Source: Pseudochryseolinea flava (GTDB taxonomy: Bacteria; Bacteroidota; Bacteroidia; Cytophagales; Cyclobacteriaceae). Taken from it: a DNA stretch of 64,000 nucleotides. Location: contig NZ_QMFY01000001.1 of the NCBI RefSeq assembly GCF_003286915.1, positions 62,001 through 126,000 on the forward strand, read 5' to 3'. How positions within the stretch are numbered: position 1 is the stretch's first letter; the number at the start of each line of letters is the position of its first letter. The notes beneath the pieces were generated by a model that was given only the letters and a program-made list of their open reading frames with translations, made no database searches and was not told the DNA's origin. A program made the translations under genes and the position numbers. Below are positions 17,316 through 27,208 of this stretch, in pieces.

Positions 17316-18230
17316 CTAGGAAGCTCTTTGAACTGTTTCTTTCCGGCTTCCGACTATCGCGCTGTCCAGCGCTCTCCTTCCACATTCGATAATTTCAACG
17401 GCCCGATAAAATTCGAACACGCCGCATGCATCGCGTGATACATTGACCACGATGTCGGGCTGATGAATCTGAATCATCAACTCGGTGAGTCGATCTTGTG
17501 TGAGTTCGTATGATTTTGTTAGAAGATCAAACCACCCGAGGCGTTCGATGTTATCTTCTGCGGCACTGTCGATTCGAAGGATCTGTGATCGAAACGTATT
17601 GAGCATTCGCAGATATGCTGCTTTTTCCTTGTTCTCTTCAAGACGCGGGCTCGGCCCAGAAGCGATATTGCTGTTCAAGTTCACTGCTACAATGAGTTCA
17701 TCGTCCTTTTTTGACACCGCGTTTAACGGCAATGGATTGAGCACGCCCCCATCAACGATTTGTGACTGACCGATATTCACGGGCTTGAATACCGTGGGGA
17801 TTGCCATTGACGATCGCAGTGCTTTGAATAAGCTGCCGCTTTTATAATGCATTTCTTTTCTCTGCGTGATATCGGAAGCGACGGCGGTAAACGGTATGGT
17901 GAAGTTTTCGATCGCACTGTCTCCGACGAAAGCCTCCATGGCTCTAAAGACACGTTCTCCCTTGACGAACCCTTGAGATGACAATGTAAAATCAAGGAGA
18001 CGAAACACGTCCAACTTGCTAAGCGTTTGAAGCCAATGCTTATACTCTGTCATATAGCCAGCACAGAAGATACCACCAACGACGGCACCCATCGAGCTAC
18101 CTGCAACTTCTTTGATGGTGTAACCCCGCGCAATCAGTTCTTCGATAACGCCAATATGGGCCATTCCCCGCGCGCCACCGCTGCCCAGCACCAGCCTTAC
18201 GTTTTTCACAGTGTATTGTCCTTTATCCAT
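17316..18230 (-). CDS. patatin-like phospholipase (RssA family)
   Basis: 304 residues from MDKGQYTVKN (18230), chosen because the longer frame only adds a non-conserved tail. Oxyanion loop GSGGARG (residues 16-22), nucleophile Ser46 in GSSMG, dyad Asp in VDGG near 165. Small cytoplasmic patatins like RssA hydrolyse acyl esters of membrane lipids. Ends 85 bp before groEL's terminator region begins, reading the same way. The downstream end is not clearly terminated. Confidence 0.88.
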   Translation of the reverse strand: MDKGQYTVKNVRLVLGSGGARGMAHIGVIEELIARGYTIKEVAGSSMGAVVGGIFCAGYMTEYKHWLQTLSKLDVFRLLDFTLSSQGFVKGERVFRAMEAFVGDSAIENFTIPFTAVASDITQRKEMHYKSGSLFKALRSSMAIPTVFKPVNIGQSQIVDGGVLNPLPLNAVSKKDDELIVAVNLNSNIASGPSPRLEENKEKAAYLRMLNTFRSQILRIDSAAEDNIERLGWFDLLTKSYELTQDRLTELMIQIHQPDIVVNVSRDACGVFEFYRAVEIIECGRRALDSAIVGSRKETVQRAS

Positions 18231-18284
18231 TAACCCGCAATTTAGTTTCAAAAGAACTAACTGAAACGTTAACAACATTAAACG

Positions 18285-18318
18285 TAAAAGAAAAGCCGTC
18301 CCATGTTTGAGACGGCTT
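18285..18318 (-). terminator. groEL terminator
   Basis: On the minus strand AAGCCGTC (18318-18311), 10-nt loop, GACGGCTT (18300-18293), then TTCTTTT. It lies 26 bp after the groEL stop. Confidence 0.9.
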
Positions 18319-18343
18319 AGTTAGCACGCTATGGCGTTATGAA

Positions 18344-19996
<1,653 letters not shown>

Positions 19997-20008
19997 TTAA
20001 ACGATTAG

Positions 20009-20284
20009 TTAGATGATACCCAGCACATCGGAGTTGCGCATGATGAGATATTCTTTACCGTCAATGGTGATCTCTGTCCCTGCATATTTTCCGTAACATA
20101 TCTGATCACCTTTTTTCACCGTGACGGGTTTATCTTTCAACCCTTCCCCCACAGCAACAACTTTTCCGGATTGAGGTTTTTCTTTGGCAGTATCCGGAAT
20201 GTAAATACCGGAAGCCGTTTTGCTTTCAGCCGCTATTGGCTCGACTAGAATCCTGTCTTCGTTTGGTTTAAAATTAATGTTCAT
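20009..20284 (-). CDS. groS: co-chaperonin GroES (Hsp10)
   Basis: 91 residues from MNINFKPNEDRILVEP (ATG 20284); the longer frame to 20377 runs through promoter sequence. Mobile loop region ESKTASGIYIPDTAKEKPQSG, roof GEGLKDKPVTVKKGD, end EYLIMRNSDVLGII. Caps GroEL. First gene of the groESL operon, preceded by three AAAATGTCA words at 20363-20407. Confidence 0.97.
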   Translation of the reverse strand: MNINFKPNEDRILVEPIAAESKTASGIYIPDTAKEKPQSGKVVAVGEGLKDKPVTVKKGDQICYGKYAGTEITIDGKEYLIMRNSDVLGII

Positions 20285-20362
20285 AGATTTTAAATTTAAA
20301 GACGACATGTTTTTTCGGCTAGCGACTTTTGTGCCATTCAAACTTTCAGGGCACGGCACTTT

Positions 20363-20407
20363 AAAAATGTCACACAAAAAGTCAAAATGTCATTTGTAAA
20401 AATGTCA
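20363..20407 (-). promoter_or_regulatory. three AAAATGTCA repeats before groES
   Basis: AAAATGTCA ends at 20372, 20392 and 20407 on the plus strand, 80-125 bp before the groES start. The same word forms a perfect inverted repeat before hsp20 (12689-12717). Candidate binding sites for a shared heat-shock regulator; alternatively a curved AT-rich promoter. Confidence 0.45.
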
Positions 20408-20501
20408 CTCTCCGTCTATTGAGTGCGAGCACGCGTAACGATTAGCATAGTTCGATCGGCAGGGAACCATCCGTGGGCGCTAAAATATTTTAAAAACCAT
20501 T

Positions 20502-20530
20502 TTTGATTTTTTATCTCGTTTTTATTTTTG
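20502..20530 (+). promoter_or_regulatory. Bacteroidota-type promoter for NEW3-ABC operon
   Basis: TTTG (20502-20505), 17 bp, TATTTTTG (20523-20530) fits the TTTG / TAnnTTTG consensus. It is 30 bp before the start codon at 20560. Confidence 0.5.
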
Positions 20531-20559
20531 CCGCATGTACAAAAAGTCATTAAAAATTT

Positions 20560-21717
20560 ATGAAACAGTTTTTACTGCCAAGGCGTACATTGTTCATCGT
20601 TCTGTTGTTCACCTCGTGGATGACAACATTCAGTTACGTTGCAGTCGCCGAAACTGCCGTGACACTCTACACGCCTTTCACCAAGATTTCGGTACCACCA
20701 GGACAGTCAATTGATTATACCATTGACGTCATTAACAATTCCGTAAGCGTAAAGAATGCTACTATTCAAGTCGTTGGACTTCCCGGCGAATGGTCTTACA
20801 GTTTGAAATCCGGTGGATGGACCATCGGGGAACTTTCGGTCTTACCCAAGGAGCGAAAGAATCTGACCTTGCACATTGACGTGCCTCAAAAAGTAAACAA
20901 GGGTAGCTATAGTTTTCGTGTTGTAGCTCCGGGTATGGGCGACCTTCGGCTCATCATTGTGGTATCAGAGCAGGGAACATTCAAGACAGAGCTCTCTACT
21001 CGCCAGCCGAACATGGAGGGGAATGCCACGGCATTGTTTACCTACAACGCAGAATTGAGAAACCGTACCGGTGACAAGCAACTCTATGGACTAAGGGCGC
21101 AGGCACTTCCTGGATGGAACGTAGCTTTTAAATGGTCAGGGAAACAGGTCACGGCTGTACCCGTTGAGGCAAATCAGGCTGAAAATATTACGGTTGAGAT
21201 TGATCCTCCTGACGGAATTGAAGCGGGAACTTATCGCATACCAGTGGAGGGAGTAACCAGCGCATCCTCCGCCCGAATGGAATTGGAAGTAGTCATTACT
21301 GGTTCTTATCAATTAGAACTAACGACACCGAGCGGATTATTAAGTGCCAGTATAACGGCTGGGGATGAAAAACGCATAGAGCTCGAAGTTCGAAATACCG
21401 GATCAACCGAACTCAGAAATATCAAATTTTCGCACGCTGCACCTGCTAATTGGGAGGTCACCTTTCAACCCACCAGCATCGACAAATTGGAGGCTGGTAG
21501 ATCAAGCGTTGTTTATGCGACCATCAAGGCAGATCGGAATGCGATCCCTGGTGATTATGTAACCACACTTGAAGGTAAATGTCCGGAGGCCTCGTCGAAA
21601 AGTTCATTCCGGATTTCAGTAAAGACATCTATGCTATACGGGTGGATTGGCGTATTGATTATTGCAGCGGTCGCCGGAGGCATCTATTACCTGTTTAAGA
21701 AATATGGAAGGAGGTGA
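20560..21717 (+). CDS. exported NEW3/COG1470-type beta-sandwich membrane protein
   Basis: 385 residues. Signal peptide about 1-30, then at least three Ig-like NEW3-type repeats (VPPGQSIDYTIDVINNS; NITVEIDPPDGIEAGTYRIPVEG; ITAGDEKRIELEVRNTGSTELRNI), and a C-terminal membrane anchor (WIGVLIIAAVAGGIYYLF) with basic end KKYGRR. Faces the periplasm. It heads a three-gene operon with an ABC ATPase and permease, so it probably acts as the extracytoplasmic part of that transporter, such as a binding or scaffold protein. Ligand unknown. Confidence 0.75.
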   Translation: MKQFLLPRRTLFIVLLFTSWMTTFSYVAVAETAVTLYTPFTKISVPPGQSIDYTIDVINNSVSVKNATIQVVGLPGEWSYSLKSGGWTIGELSVLPKERKNLTLHIDVPQKVNKGSYSFRVVAPGMGDLRLIIVVSEQGTFKTELSTRQPNMEGNATALFTYNAELRNRTGDKQLYGLRAQALPGWNVAFKWSGKQVTAVPVEANQAENITVEIDPPDGIEAGTYRIPVEGVTSASSARMELEVVITGSYQLELTTPSGLLSASITAGDEKRIELEVRNTGSTELRNIKFSHAAPANWEVTFQPTSIDKLEAGRSSVVYATIKADRNAIPGDYVTTLEGKCPEASSKSSFRISVKTSMLYGWIGVLIIAAVAGGIYYLFKKYGRR

Positions 21718-21719
21718 TC
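21708..21719 (+). promoter_or_regulatory. perfect extended Shine-Dalgarno of the ABC ATPase gene
   Basis: AAGGAGGTGATC, complementary over 12 nt to the usual 16S rRNA 3' tail, overlaps the stop codon of the NEW3 gene (21715-21717) and abuts the ATG at 21720. Very unusual for Bacteroidota, where Shine-Dalgarno use is rare. Confidence 0.7.
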
Positions 21720-22682
21720 ATGGACCAGCGCATTATCGAACTGACTGGCTTAACCAAAAAGTATGGGCAGTTTACTGCGGTCGATCATTTAACGCTCTCC
21801 ATCAGCAAAGGTGAAATATTTGGATTGCTTGGTCCAAATGGCGCGGGCAAATCAACCACTATCCTGATGATGCTGGGTTTAACCGAACCTACTTCAGGTG
21901 TTGTAAAAGTTTGCGGCAAGGACCCGGTTCGCCAACCCGTCGAAGTTAAGCGCAAGGTAGGCTACCTTCCGGACAGCGTAGGATTTTATGATGACTACAG
22001 CGGCCTTGAAAATCTTATCTATACAGCGCAACTCAATGGAATCAACAGGACCCGAGCCGCCGATCTTGCCGAATCATTATTGAAACGCGTGGGGCTTTCT
22101 CATGACGCGCATAAAAAAGCAGGCACATACTCAAGGGGTATGCGTCAGCGGTTGGGACTTGCCGATGTGTTGATCAAGCGCCCTGAGGTGATCATCCTGG
22201 ATGAGCCAACGCTTGGAATCGATCCGGAAGGTATCGTCGAGTTGCTCACCCTGATACGAGAACTGAGTAAGGAGCAAGGCATCACCATTCTGCTGTCCTC
22301 CCATCACCTCCACCAGGTACAGGAAGTATGCGACCGCATCGGACTATTTGTAAAAGGAAAACTACTCGCGGAAGGAAATATCACGGCGCTGGCGCAACAA
22401 CTGTTTTCACACCAGCCGTATAGCATCGAAGCCAGTGTTGTATTCCCGGACTCCAATGGTATGGCCAAGCAAAAATTAACGGACACCATCTCACGGATCG
22501 AAGGGGTATTGAGCGTTGAACTAGACGATAATAAATATCGTATCGGTTGCTCTAGAAATGTGGCGCCTGCCATCGCCAGATCCATTACTGCGCAAGGTGC
22601 CGATCTGATGCATCTACATAACGTAGAGTACGGTCTATCCGACATCTACCATCATTACTTCAAAGAAACCGCAACACCATGA
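21720..22682 (+). CDS. ABC transporter ATP-binding protein (ABC-2 type)
   Basis: 320 residues from ATG 21720; a GTG at 21714 would place the start inside the Shine-Dalgarno. Walker A GPNGAGKST (38-46), signature YSRGMRQRLG, Walker B VIILDEPTLGIDPEG, H-loop SSHH. The C-terminal 90 residues form the extra domain of CcmA/NatA-type exporters. It powers the permease encoded next (ATGA overlap at 22679). Likely an exporter or membrane-maintenance transporter of unknown cargo. Confidence 0.92.
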   Translation: MDQRIIELTGLTKKYGQFTAVDHLTLSISKGEIFGLLGPNGAGKSTTILMMLGLTEPTSGVVKVCGKDPVRQPVEVKRKVGYLPDSVGFYDDYSGLENLIYTAQLNGINRTRAADLAESLLKRVGLSHDAHKKAGTYSRGMRQRLGLADVLIKRPEVIILDEPTLGIDPEGIVELLTLIRELSKEQGITILLSSHHLHQVQEVCDRIGLFVKGKLLAEGNITALAQQLFSHQPYSIEASVVFPDSNGMAKQKLTDTISRIEGVLSVELDDNKYRIGCSRNVAPAIARSITAQGADLMHLHNVEYGLSDIYHHYFKETATP

Positions 22683-23707
22683 ACAAGATAAACAGCATGA
22701 TCTTGCCCTTGTTGAACCAGGTGAAATATTCGCTTACCAATCCGGGACGTGATCACTCCTCGAGAAGCAATCATCCCTTCTGGCTCATTGTCCGCAAAGA
22801 AGTATCGGATCATATTCGCAGCTGGAGATTTATTATTCTGCTCATCCTCATTGTACTGACATGCATCGGATCGCTTTACACTGCGCTAAAAAATTTGCCT
22901 GACGCTATGGCGGGTGCGCAGGATGATACGTTTCTATTTCTAAAATTATTTACGGTCACCGATGGTTCACTTCCATCGTTTGTTGTGTTCGTGGGTTTCC
23001 TTGGGCCTCTTCTTGGCATCAGCCTGGGATTCGACGCAATCAATTCCGAGCAGAACAACAATACATTGGTACGACTCATGGCCCAACCGATCCATCGCGA
23101 TTACGTGATCAATGCCAAATTCACGGCCGCGCTGACCGTGATCAGCATTATGCTTTTTTCGCTCTGTATTTTAATGACAGGTTTAGGTTTGATTCGAATC
23201 GGAATTCCGCCCAGCGCTGAAGAATTCTGGAGAATAATTTTCTTTGGCTTCATTACAATCTGCTATGTCGCCTTCTGGCTAAATCTTTCTATCCTTTTTT
23301 CGATACGGTTTAAACAGCCCTCTACTTCAGCCTTGTCTGCGATCGCTGTATGGATTTTCTTCAGTGTATTTTATCCCTTGATCGTGAAGGTGATCGCAAA
23401 AGCGATGGAGCCGTCTGCTTTGGCATCCCCTGATCAGATTATTAACTATCAGGGATTCGTTAACAATTTACTGAGATTAATTCCCAGCCAATTATTCAGC
23501 GATGCGACGACAACGCTGATGATGCCTTCCGTAAGAACCCTGGGTCTGTTGAGAATGGAACAGTTAGTGGGTACCGTGCCTGGCTCGCTGCCTCTCGGAC
23601 AGAGCCTGCTTCTGGCGTGGCCGCAACTGACAGGACTCATTGGAACAACGATGCTTTGTTTTGGTTTGTCATACTATTCGTTCATGCGCCGCGAGATCAG
23701 ATCATAA
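22679..23707 (+). CDS. ABC-2 type permease
   Basis: 342 residues, about six membrane segments. First near residues 50-70 (FIILLILIVLTCIGSLY), then a large periplasmic loop, LGPLLGISLGFDAINSEQNNNTLVRLMAQP (typical cytoplasmic coupling region of NosY/NatB-like permeases), and further helices to LSYYSFMRREIRS. Third gene of the NEW3-ATPase-permease operon, translated from an ATGA overlap. Confidence 0.88.
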   Translation: MNKINSMILPLLNQVKYSLTNPGRDHSSRSNHPFWLIVRKEVSDHIRSWRFIILLILIVLTCIGSLYTALKNLPDAMAGAQDDTFLFLKLFTVTDGSLPSFVVFVGFLGPLLGISLGFDAINSEQNNNTLVRLMAQPIHRDYVINAKFTAALTVISIMLFSLCILMTGLGLIRIGIPPSAEEFWRIIFFGFITICYVAFWLNLSILFSIRFKQPSTSALSAIAVWIFFSVFYPLIVKVIAKAMEPSALASPDQIINYQGFVNNLLRLIPSQLFSDATTTLMMPSVRTLGLLRMEQLVGTVPGSLPLGQSLLLAWPQLTGLIGTTMLCFGLSYYSFMRREIRS

Positions 23708-23790
23708 TGTCAAGCAGACTTTCACTGCCAAAACGCCCGGACAAAACCAGGGCCTCAACTTCTTAGTCCATAGATGTCCATGGCATAACT

Positions 23791-23811
23791 ATTTAAGCAT
23801 AGTGCTTAAAT
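23791..23811. promoter_or_regulatory. 21-bp perfect palindrome before DUF892 gene
   Basis: ATTTAAGCA-TAG-TGCTTAAAT, 9-bp arms, ending 13 bp before the start at 23825. Position and symmetry suggest an operator for a dimeric regulator or a 5' hairpin in the message. Confidence 0.45.
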
Positions 23812-23824
23812 TAAACTTACTGGT

Positions 23825-24394
23825 ATGGCAACAAAAGCACCCGCGAAGAAAGGCACGAAGAAGGCTTCTGCTCCTAAGCAATCCACCGAAGAAATTCAGT
23901 CCGCTCTGTTAGAACTCTTCGTTGATGAAATCAAGGACATCTATTGGGCGGAAAAACATCTTACAAAGGCACTTCCCAAAATGCACAAGGCTGCATCGTC
24001 GCAGGAATTAAAGGATGCATTTGCAACCCATCTGGAACAAACGCAGGTGCATGTGGAAAGGCTTGAACAGGTTTTTGAGCTTTTAGACAAAAAGGCACAG
24101 GGCAAAAAGTGTGATGCAATGGAGGGTTTGGTCCAAGAAGGGGAGGGAATCATTGAAGACACCGATGCGGGTACGGCGACGCGCGATGTTGGATTGATCC
24201 TGGCGGCACAGAAAGTAGAACATTATGAGATCGCCACTTATGGTGGTCTTGCGCAACTCGCCAAGACCTTGGGACGTGAGGATATCGCGGATATTCTGGC
24301 AGAAACATTGGCCGAAGAAAAGGAGACGGATGAATTATTGACCGAAATCGCGGAGAGCGATATTAACTATGAAGCAAGCGAAGAAGAGGCTTAA
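23825..24394 (+). CDS. DUF892/YciF-type ferritin-like stress protein
   Basis: 189 residues. A Lys/Ala-rich N-terminus (1-20) precedes a four-helix DUF892 domain: LLELFVDEIKDIYWAEKHL, then LKDAFATHLEQTQVHVERLEQVF, AAQKVEHYEIATYGGL and LAETLAEEKETDELL. The E/H residues fit a di-iron site. YciF-family proteins are induced by osmotic and general stress; enzymatic role unclear. Monocistronic, with the palindrome upstream. Confidence 0.88.
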   Translation: MATKAPAKKGTKKASAPKQSTEEIQSALLELFVDEIKDIYWAEKHLTKALPKMHKAASSQELKDAFATHLEQTQVHVERLEQVFELLDKKAQGKKCDAMEGLVQEGEGIIEDTDAGTATRDVGLILAAQKVEHYEIATYGGLAQLAKTLGREDIADILAETLAEEKETDELLTEIAESDINYEASEEEA

Positions 24395-24462
24395 GCTTCT
24401 TCTTCCATTCGGCAGTTAACCTCGTATCTGAATTAAGAAATCAATGGAGCACATTTCGATAG

Positions 24463-25155
24463 ATGATTCCAATGTTTGACTGGAACCGAATATTATTTAA
24501 TGATGCACCCGGCAGCTTTCTACTCGAAGTTGCTGTCAGATCGACGATCATGTTCCTGGGCCTGCTACTGGTGTTAAAGATTGCCGGTAAAAGAGGTATT
24601 AAGCAGTTGTCTATTTTTGAAATGGTCATCATCATCTCGTTGGGTTCAGCAGCAGGCGATCCAATGTTTTACGACGACGTTGGTATCTTTCATGCCTTTA
24701 TTGTTTTCGTTGTTGTGATGCTTCTCTATCGTCTCATCACATGGCTTACAGGTAAGAGCCCGTTTGTGGAAAAGCTGTTTGAGGGTAAAACAGAGTGTTT
24801 AATAGACGAGGGGAAATTTTCCATGAAAAAGTTCAGACGCGAAAGCCTGGCGCAGGATGAATTCTTCGCCGAACTCAGGCTACGGAATGTCGAACACCTC
24901 GGACAAGTGAGGAAAGCTTATCTGGAGACATCCGGCGACATCAGTGTATTTTTCTATCCCGATGACGCGGTAAAAGAGGGGCTGTCTATATTACCTGAAT
25001 TATTTCAAAAACAAGTTTCCTATATTTCCGCCTCCGGCACCTATTGCTGCTGTAGGTGTGGTGAGGTGAAACAACTCACTACAGGCGCGCATTCTTGTTT
25101 CATCTGCCAGGGAACCAATTGGGTTGTACCGATTTATACAAAACGGACAACGTAA
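24463..25155 (+). CDS. DUF421 (YetF/YcaP-like) membrane protein with zinc ribbon
   Basis: 230 residues. Three membrane helices (about 20-40, 52-66, 75-95: FLGLLLVLKIAGKRGIKQLS, VIIISLGSAAGDP, VFVVVMLLYRLI) and the YetF beta domain (GKTECLIDEGKFSMKKFRRE, LGQVRKAYLETSGDISVF). Odd addition: a C-terminal CCCRCG plus CFIC pair, likely a zinc ribbon. The function of the family is poorly known. The last gene of the stress zone before the mobile-element zone. Confidence 0.85.
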   Translation: MIPMFDWNRILFNDAPGSFLLEVAVRSTIMFLGLLLVLKIAGKRGIKQLSIFEMVIIISLGSAAGDPMFYDDVGIFHAFIVFVVVMLLYRLITWLTGKSPFVEKLFEGKTECLIDEGKFSMKKFRRESLAQDEFFAELRLRNVEHLGQVRKAYLETSGDISVFFYPDDAVKEGLSILPELFQKQVSYISASGTYCCCRCGEVKQLTTGAHSCFICQGTNWVVPIYTKRTT

Positions 25156-25369
25156 ATCTCAGGTTAATTTCTTGCAGCCTCACAAGCAAACTGCATACGC
25201 ACTATCAATCATGAGATCAACCTTTCTTTTGACATTATCATTGGCATCTTAACTGTTTTGAAAAGGTATGAAGACCGACCCTCCGTTTACCGAAGAGCCG
25301 AGTTGGCCGGGTTGCGTGGTTTTTACAATATTCGAATTGGATACATTTTCTCCGTTTGGGCTGTGAGTT

Positions 25370-26005
25370 TTGACTCCACTGCGTCATTATATATTGCGAG
25401 CAATTTTTATCGTAACAAAGCCGGCTCGTAAACCTAGTTTGTTCGACCTTCAATTGAATCTCTTAGAAAAGATTTTATCTGATGACCGCATCGGTCCTTC
25501 ACATGTAAGCATGTATATCGCACTAGTTCTGGCTAAGCGATGTAATCCGTCCGTTGCAAAATTTCGGGTGACCCGCCGAAGGATCATGGATCATTCACGT
25601 ATCAGTTCAATTGCGACGTACCATAAAAAAATAAAAGAGCTCAAGGCGTGGGGATACATCGAATACATTCCATCCTTTCATCCAACCAGAGGAATTACAA
25701 TTATGCTATTATCCAAAACACCGACGAATATGCCTGCTTCAATCATTACTCCTGACGATCTTCAAACATTCAAGCGTGAACTCCTTGAGGACATCAGGAA
25801 AATGCTGACACAACAAAATCCCTCAGCCGATCGCAAGTGGTTGAAATCGCATGAGGTTAGAAAGTTACTTTCATTATCACACGGCACACTCCAGAACCTG
25901 CGAACCAAAGGTGTCATTCCATCCACAAAGGTAGGCGGTGTATTTTACTATAATCATGATGATATAAAAAAGGTTCTCGAAAACCACCAGCCAAATCTGA
26001 AGTGA
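25370..26005 (+). CDS. fused RepA-like / excisionase-type HTH protein
   Basis: 211 residues. Residues about 25-105 resemble the small winged-helix protein encoded at 26461 (LLEKILSDDRIGPSHVSMYIAL, ISSIATYHKKIKELKAWGYIEY). The C-terminus (about 150-205) is a MerR/excisionase-type HTH_17: WLKSHEVRKLLSLSHGTLQNLRTKGVIPSTKVGGVFYY. Such proteins steer excision or replication of Bacteroidota mobile elements. The start is uncertain: the first 25 residues lack a counterpart. The same two modules occur as separate genes 0.5 kb away. Confidence 0.65.
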   Translation: MTPLRHYILRAIFIVTKPARKPSLFDLQLNLLEKILSDDRIGPSHVSMYIALVLAKRCNPSVAKFRVTRRRIMDHSRISSIATYHKKIKELKAWGYIEYIPSFHPTRGITIMLLSKTPTNMPASIITPDDLQTFKRELLEDIRKMLTQQNPSADRKWLKSHEVRKLLSLSHGTLQNLRTKGVIPSTKVGGVFYYNHDDIKKVLENHQPNLK

Positions 26006-26014
26006 TCTAATGCT

Positions 26015-26455
26015 ATGGAATTTCACAAGCGCTATAATCATCTCGGCTATTCATTTCCATCCGTGCCCGAAGGTTGGATGCCGATCGTTACGAAAGCGGT
26101 CGCCGACATTGAAAAACACATGTGGCCTCAATGGCTTCCTTGGTATGTGTGCAACCTCATTCACTGGCTTGCAACGGGGAATTCAGTCGTAAGGATCAAA
26201 TACCGGTGGGCCTTTAACCTTCGGCAGCGACTGACAAAGGGACAAATGATCACCGATATCAAAGAGAAGTATGCTACGCTTCGGATATATGGTTCTTTCT
26301 GTAGTGAAATCGATGAGATTATAAAACAGGCGGTAAGGGCATGTAACGAAACGTGCCAGGAGTGTGGTTGTAAGGGAGCAGTTGATCGAGTCTATGCCGG
26401 GTGGGTCTACAATCTTTGCGCACGATGTTCCAGGAAAATCTCGGATGACGAATAA
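26015..26455 (+). CDS. small zinc-ribbon protein
   Basis: 146 residues. N-terminal two-thirds is Trp/Tyr-rich (EGWMPIV, MWPQWLPWYVCNLIHWLATG). The C-terminus carries CQECGCKG, 14 residues, then NLCARCSR: two CxxC knuckles. Ends 6 bp before the convergent gene. It is seen here with mobile-element regulators 10 bp downstream of the fused HTH gene, likely co-transcribed. Role unknown; metal-bound DNA or protein adaptor is a guess. Confidence 0.55.
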   Translation: MEFHKRYNHLGYSFPSVPEGWMPIVTKAVADIEKHMWPQWLPWYVCNLIHWLATGNSVVRIKYRWAFNLRQRLTKGQMITDIKEKYATLRIYGSFCSEIDEIIKQAVRACNETCQECGCKGAVDRVYAGWVYNLCARCSRKISDDE

Positions 26456-26460
26456 GACAC

Positions 26461-26745
26461 TCAAAGATTCAAAGCGATGGTGCTTCCTTTTTTCGGATGA
26501 TAGGACGGTTTGTAGGTGATATAACCAAGGGAGGTCAATTCCGAAATGATCTTGTGATAGGTAGCCTTCGAACGTATGCGTGACGCTTTCATTAACACTC
26601 TTCTGGACACTCGATACGGATTATCAAATTGATTTACAATCCACAGATGACACAACGCCGTGGCCAGCGCAATGTGGACCGGTTTGATCCTATCGTCGAC
26701 CAATATCCTATCCACGTATGAACTAAGTTGATCGAGCCTATCCAT
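26461..26745 (-). CDS. small winged-helix (RepA-like) protein
   Basis: 94 residues, aligned by eye to the N-terminal half of the fused protein at 25370: VDRILVDDRIKPVHIALATAL versus LEKILSDDRIGPSHVSMYIAL, and RIRSKATYHKIISELTSLGYITY versus RISSIATYHKKIKELKAWGYIEY. Wing-helix composition suggests DNA binding. Its ATG overlaps the end of the upstream HTH_17 gene by 8 bp, so the two are translated together. Confidence 0.6.
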   Translation of the reverse strand: MDRLDQLSSYVDRILVDDRIKPVHIALATALCHLWIVNQFDNPYRVSRRVLMKASRIRSKATYHKIISELTSLGYITYKPSYHPKKGSTIALNL

Positions 26746-27088
26746 GCCTTAAGGAGTTTGATATCTCGTTTTCCTCAAGCACTCTGATGATGTCATCGCG
26801 CTTATAAAGAATGATTCCGCCAACCTTGGTATACGACAGGGTTCCATTGATGCGTAGATTCTGCAACGTGCCAGCGGAGACGCTGAGCATTTTGCGAACT
26901 TCATTTGAACGCACCCATTGTTTTGGTTGAAGCTTCCCGCTGTCGTTCAGCAACGATTTTATTTCAGAAAGCAATTCGATTTTAAATCGCTGTAAGTCGC
27001 CGACGGTTAATAACTGGTCGCGATTGATTCCGGCTGAACTGTCCAAGCTCATAAAATTGTCCTCTTCAGCAACTTGGGAAACATTCAC
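26738..27088 (-). CDS. excisionase-type HTH_17 protein
   Basis: 116 residues. Helical N-terminus (DLQRFKIELLSEIKSLL) and C-terminal HTH_17: QWVRSNEVRKMLSVSAGTLQNLRINGTLSYTKVGGIILYKRDDI. Nearly the same sequence as the C-terminal module of the fused protein at 25370. First gene of a two-gene operon with the winged-helix protein. Likely controls excision or transcription of the element. Confidence 0.75.
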   Translation of the reverse strand: MNVSQVAEEDNFMSLDSSAGINRDQLLTVGDLQRFKIELLSEIKSLLNDSGKLQPKQWVRSNEVRKMLSVSAGTLQNLRINGTLSYTKVGGIILYKRDDIIRVLEENEISNSLRHG

Positions 27089-27208
27089 TAACTTATTTCA
27101 CAAGATGGTACCAACTTGGTATAGAAATCTGATACAAACCAGTATAAAAAATAAACATCTTGAAGTGAAGCAATCATTTGTAAATCTTTGGCCCAAACAA
27201 AAATTACC

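Noticed and set aside
20405-20427. CACTC-N10-GAGTG before groES as a CIRCE element
   Set aside because: CIRCE needs TTAGCACTC-N9-GAGTGCTAA; only 5 bp per arm match and the spacer is 10.
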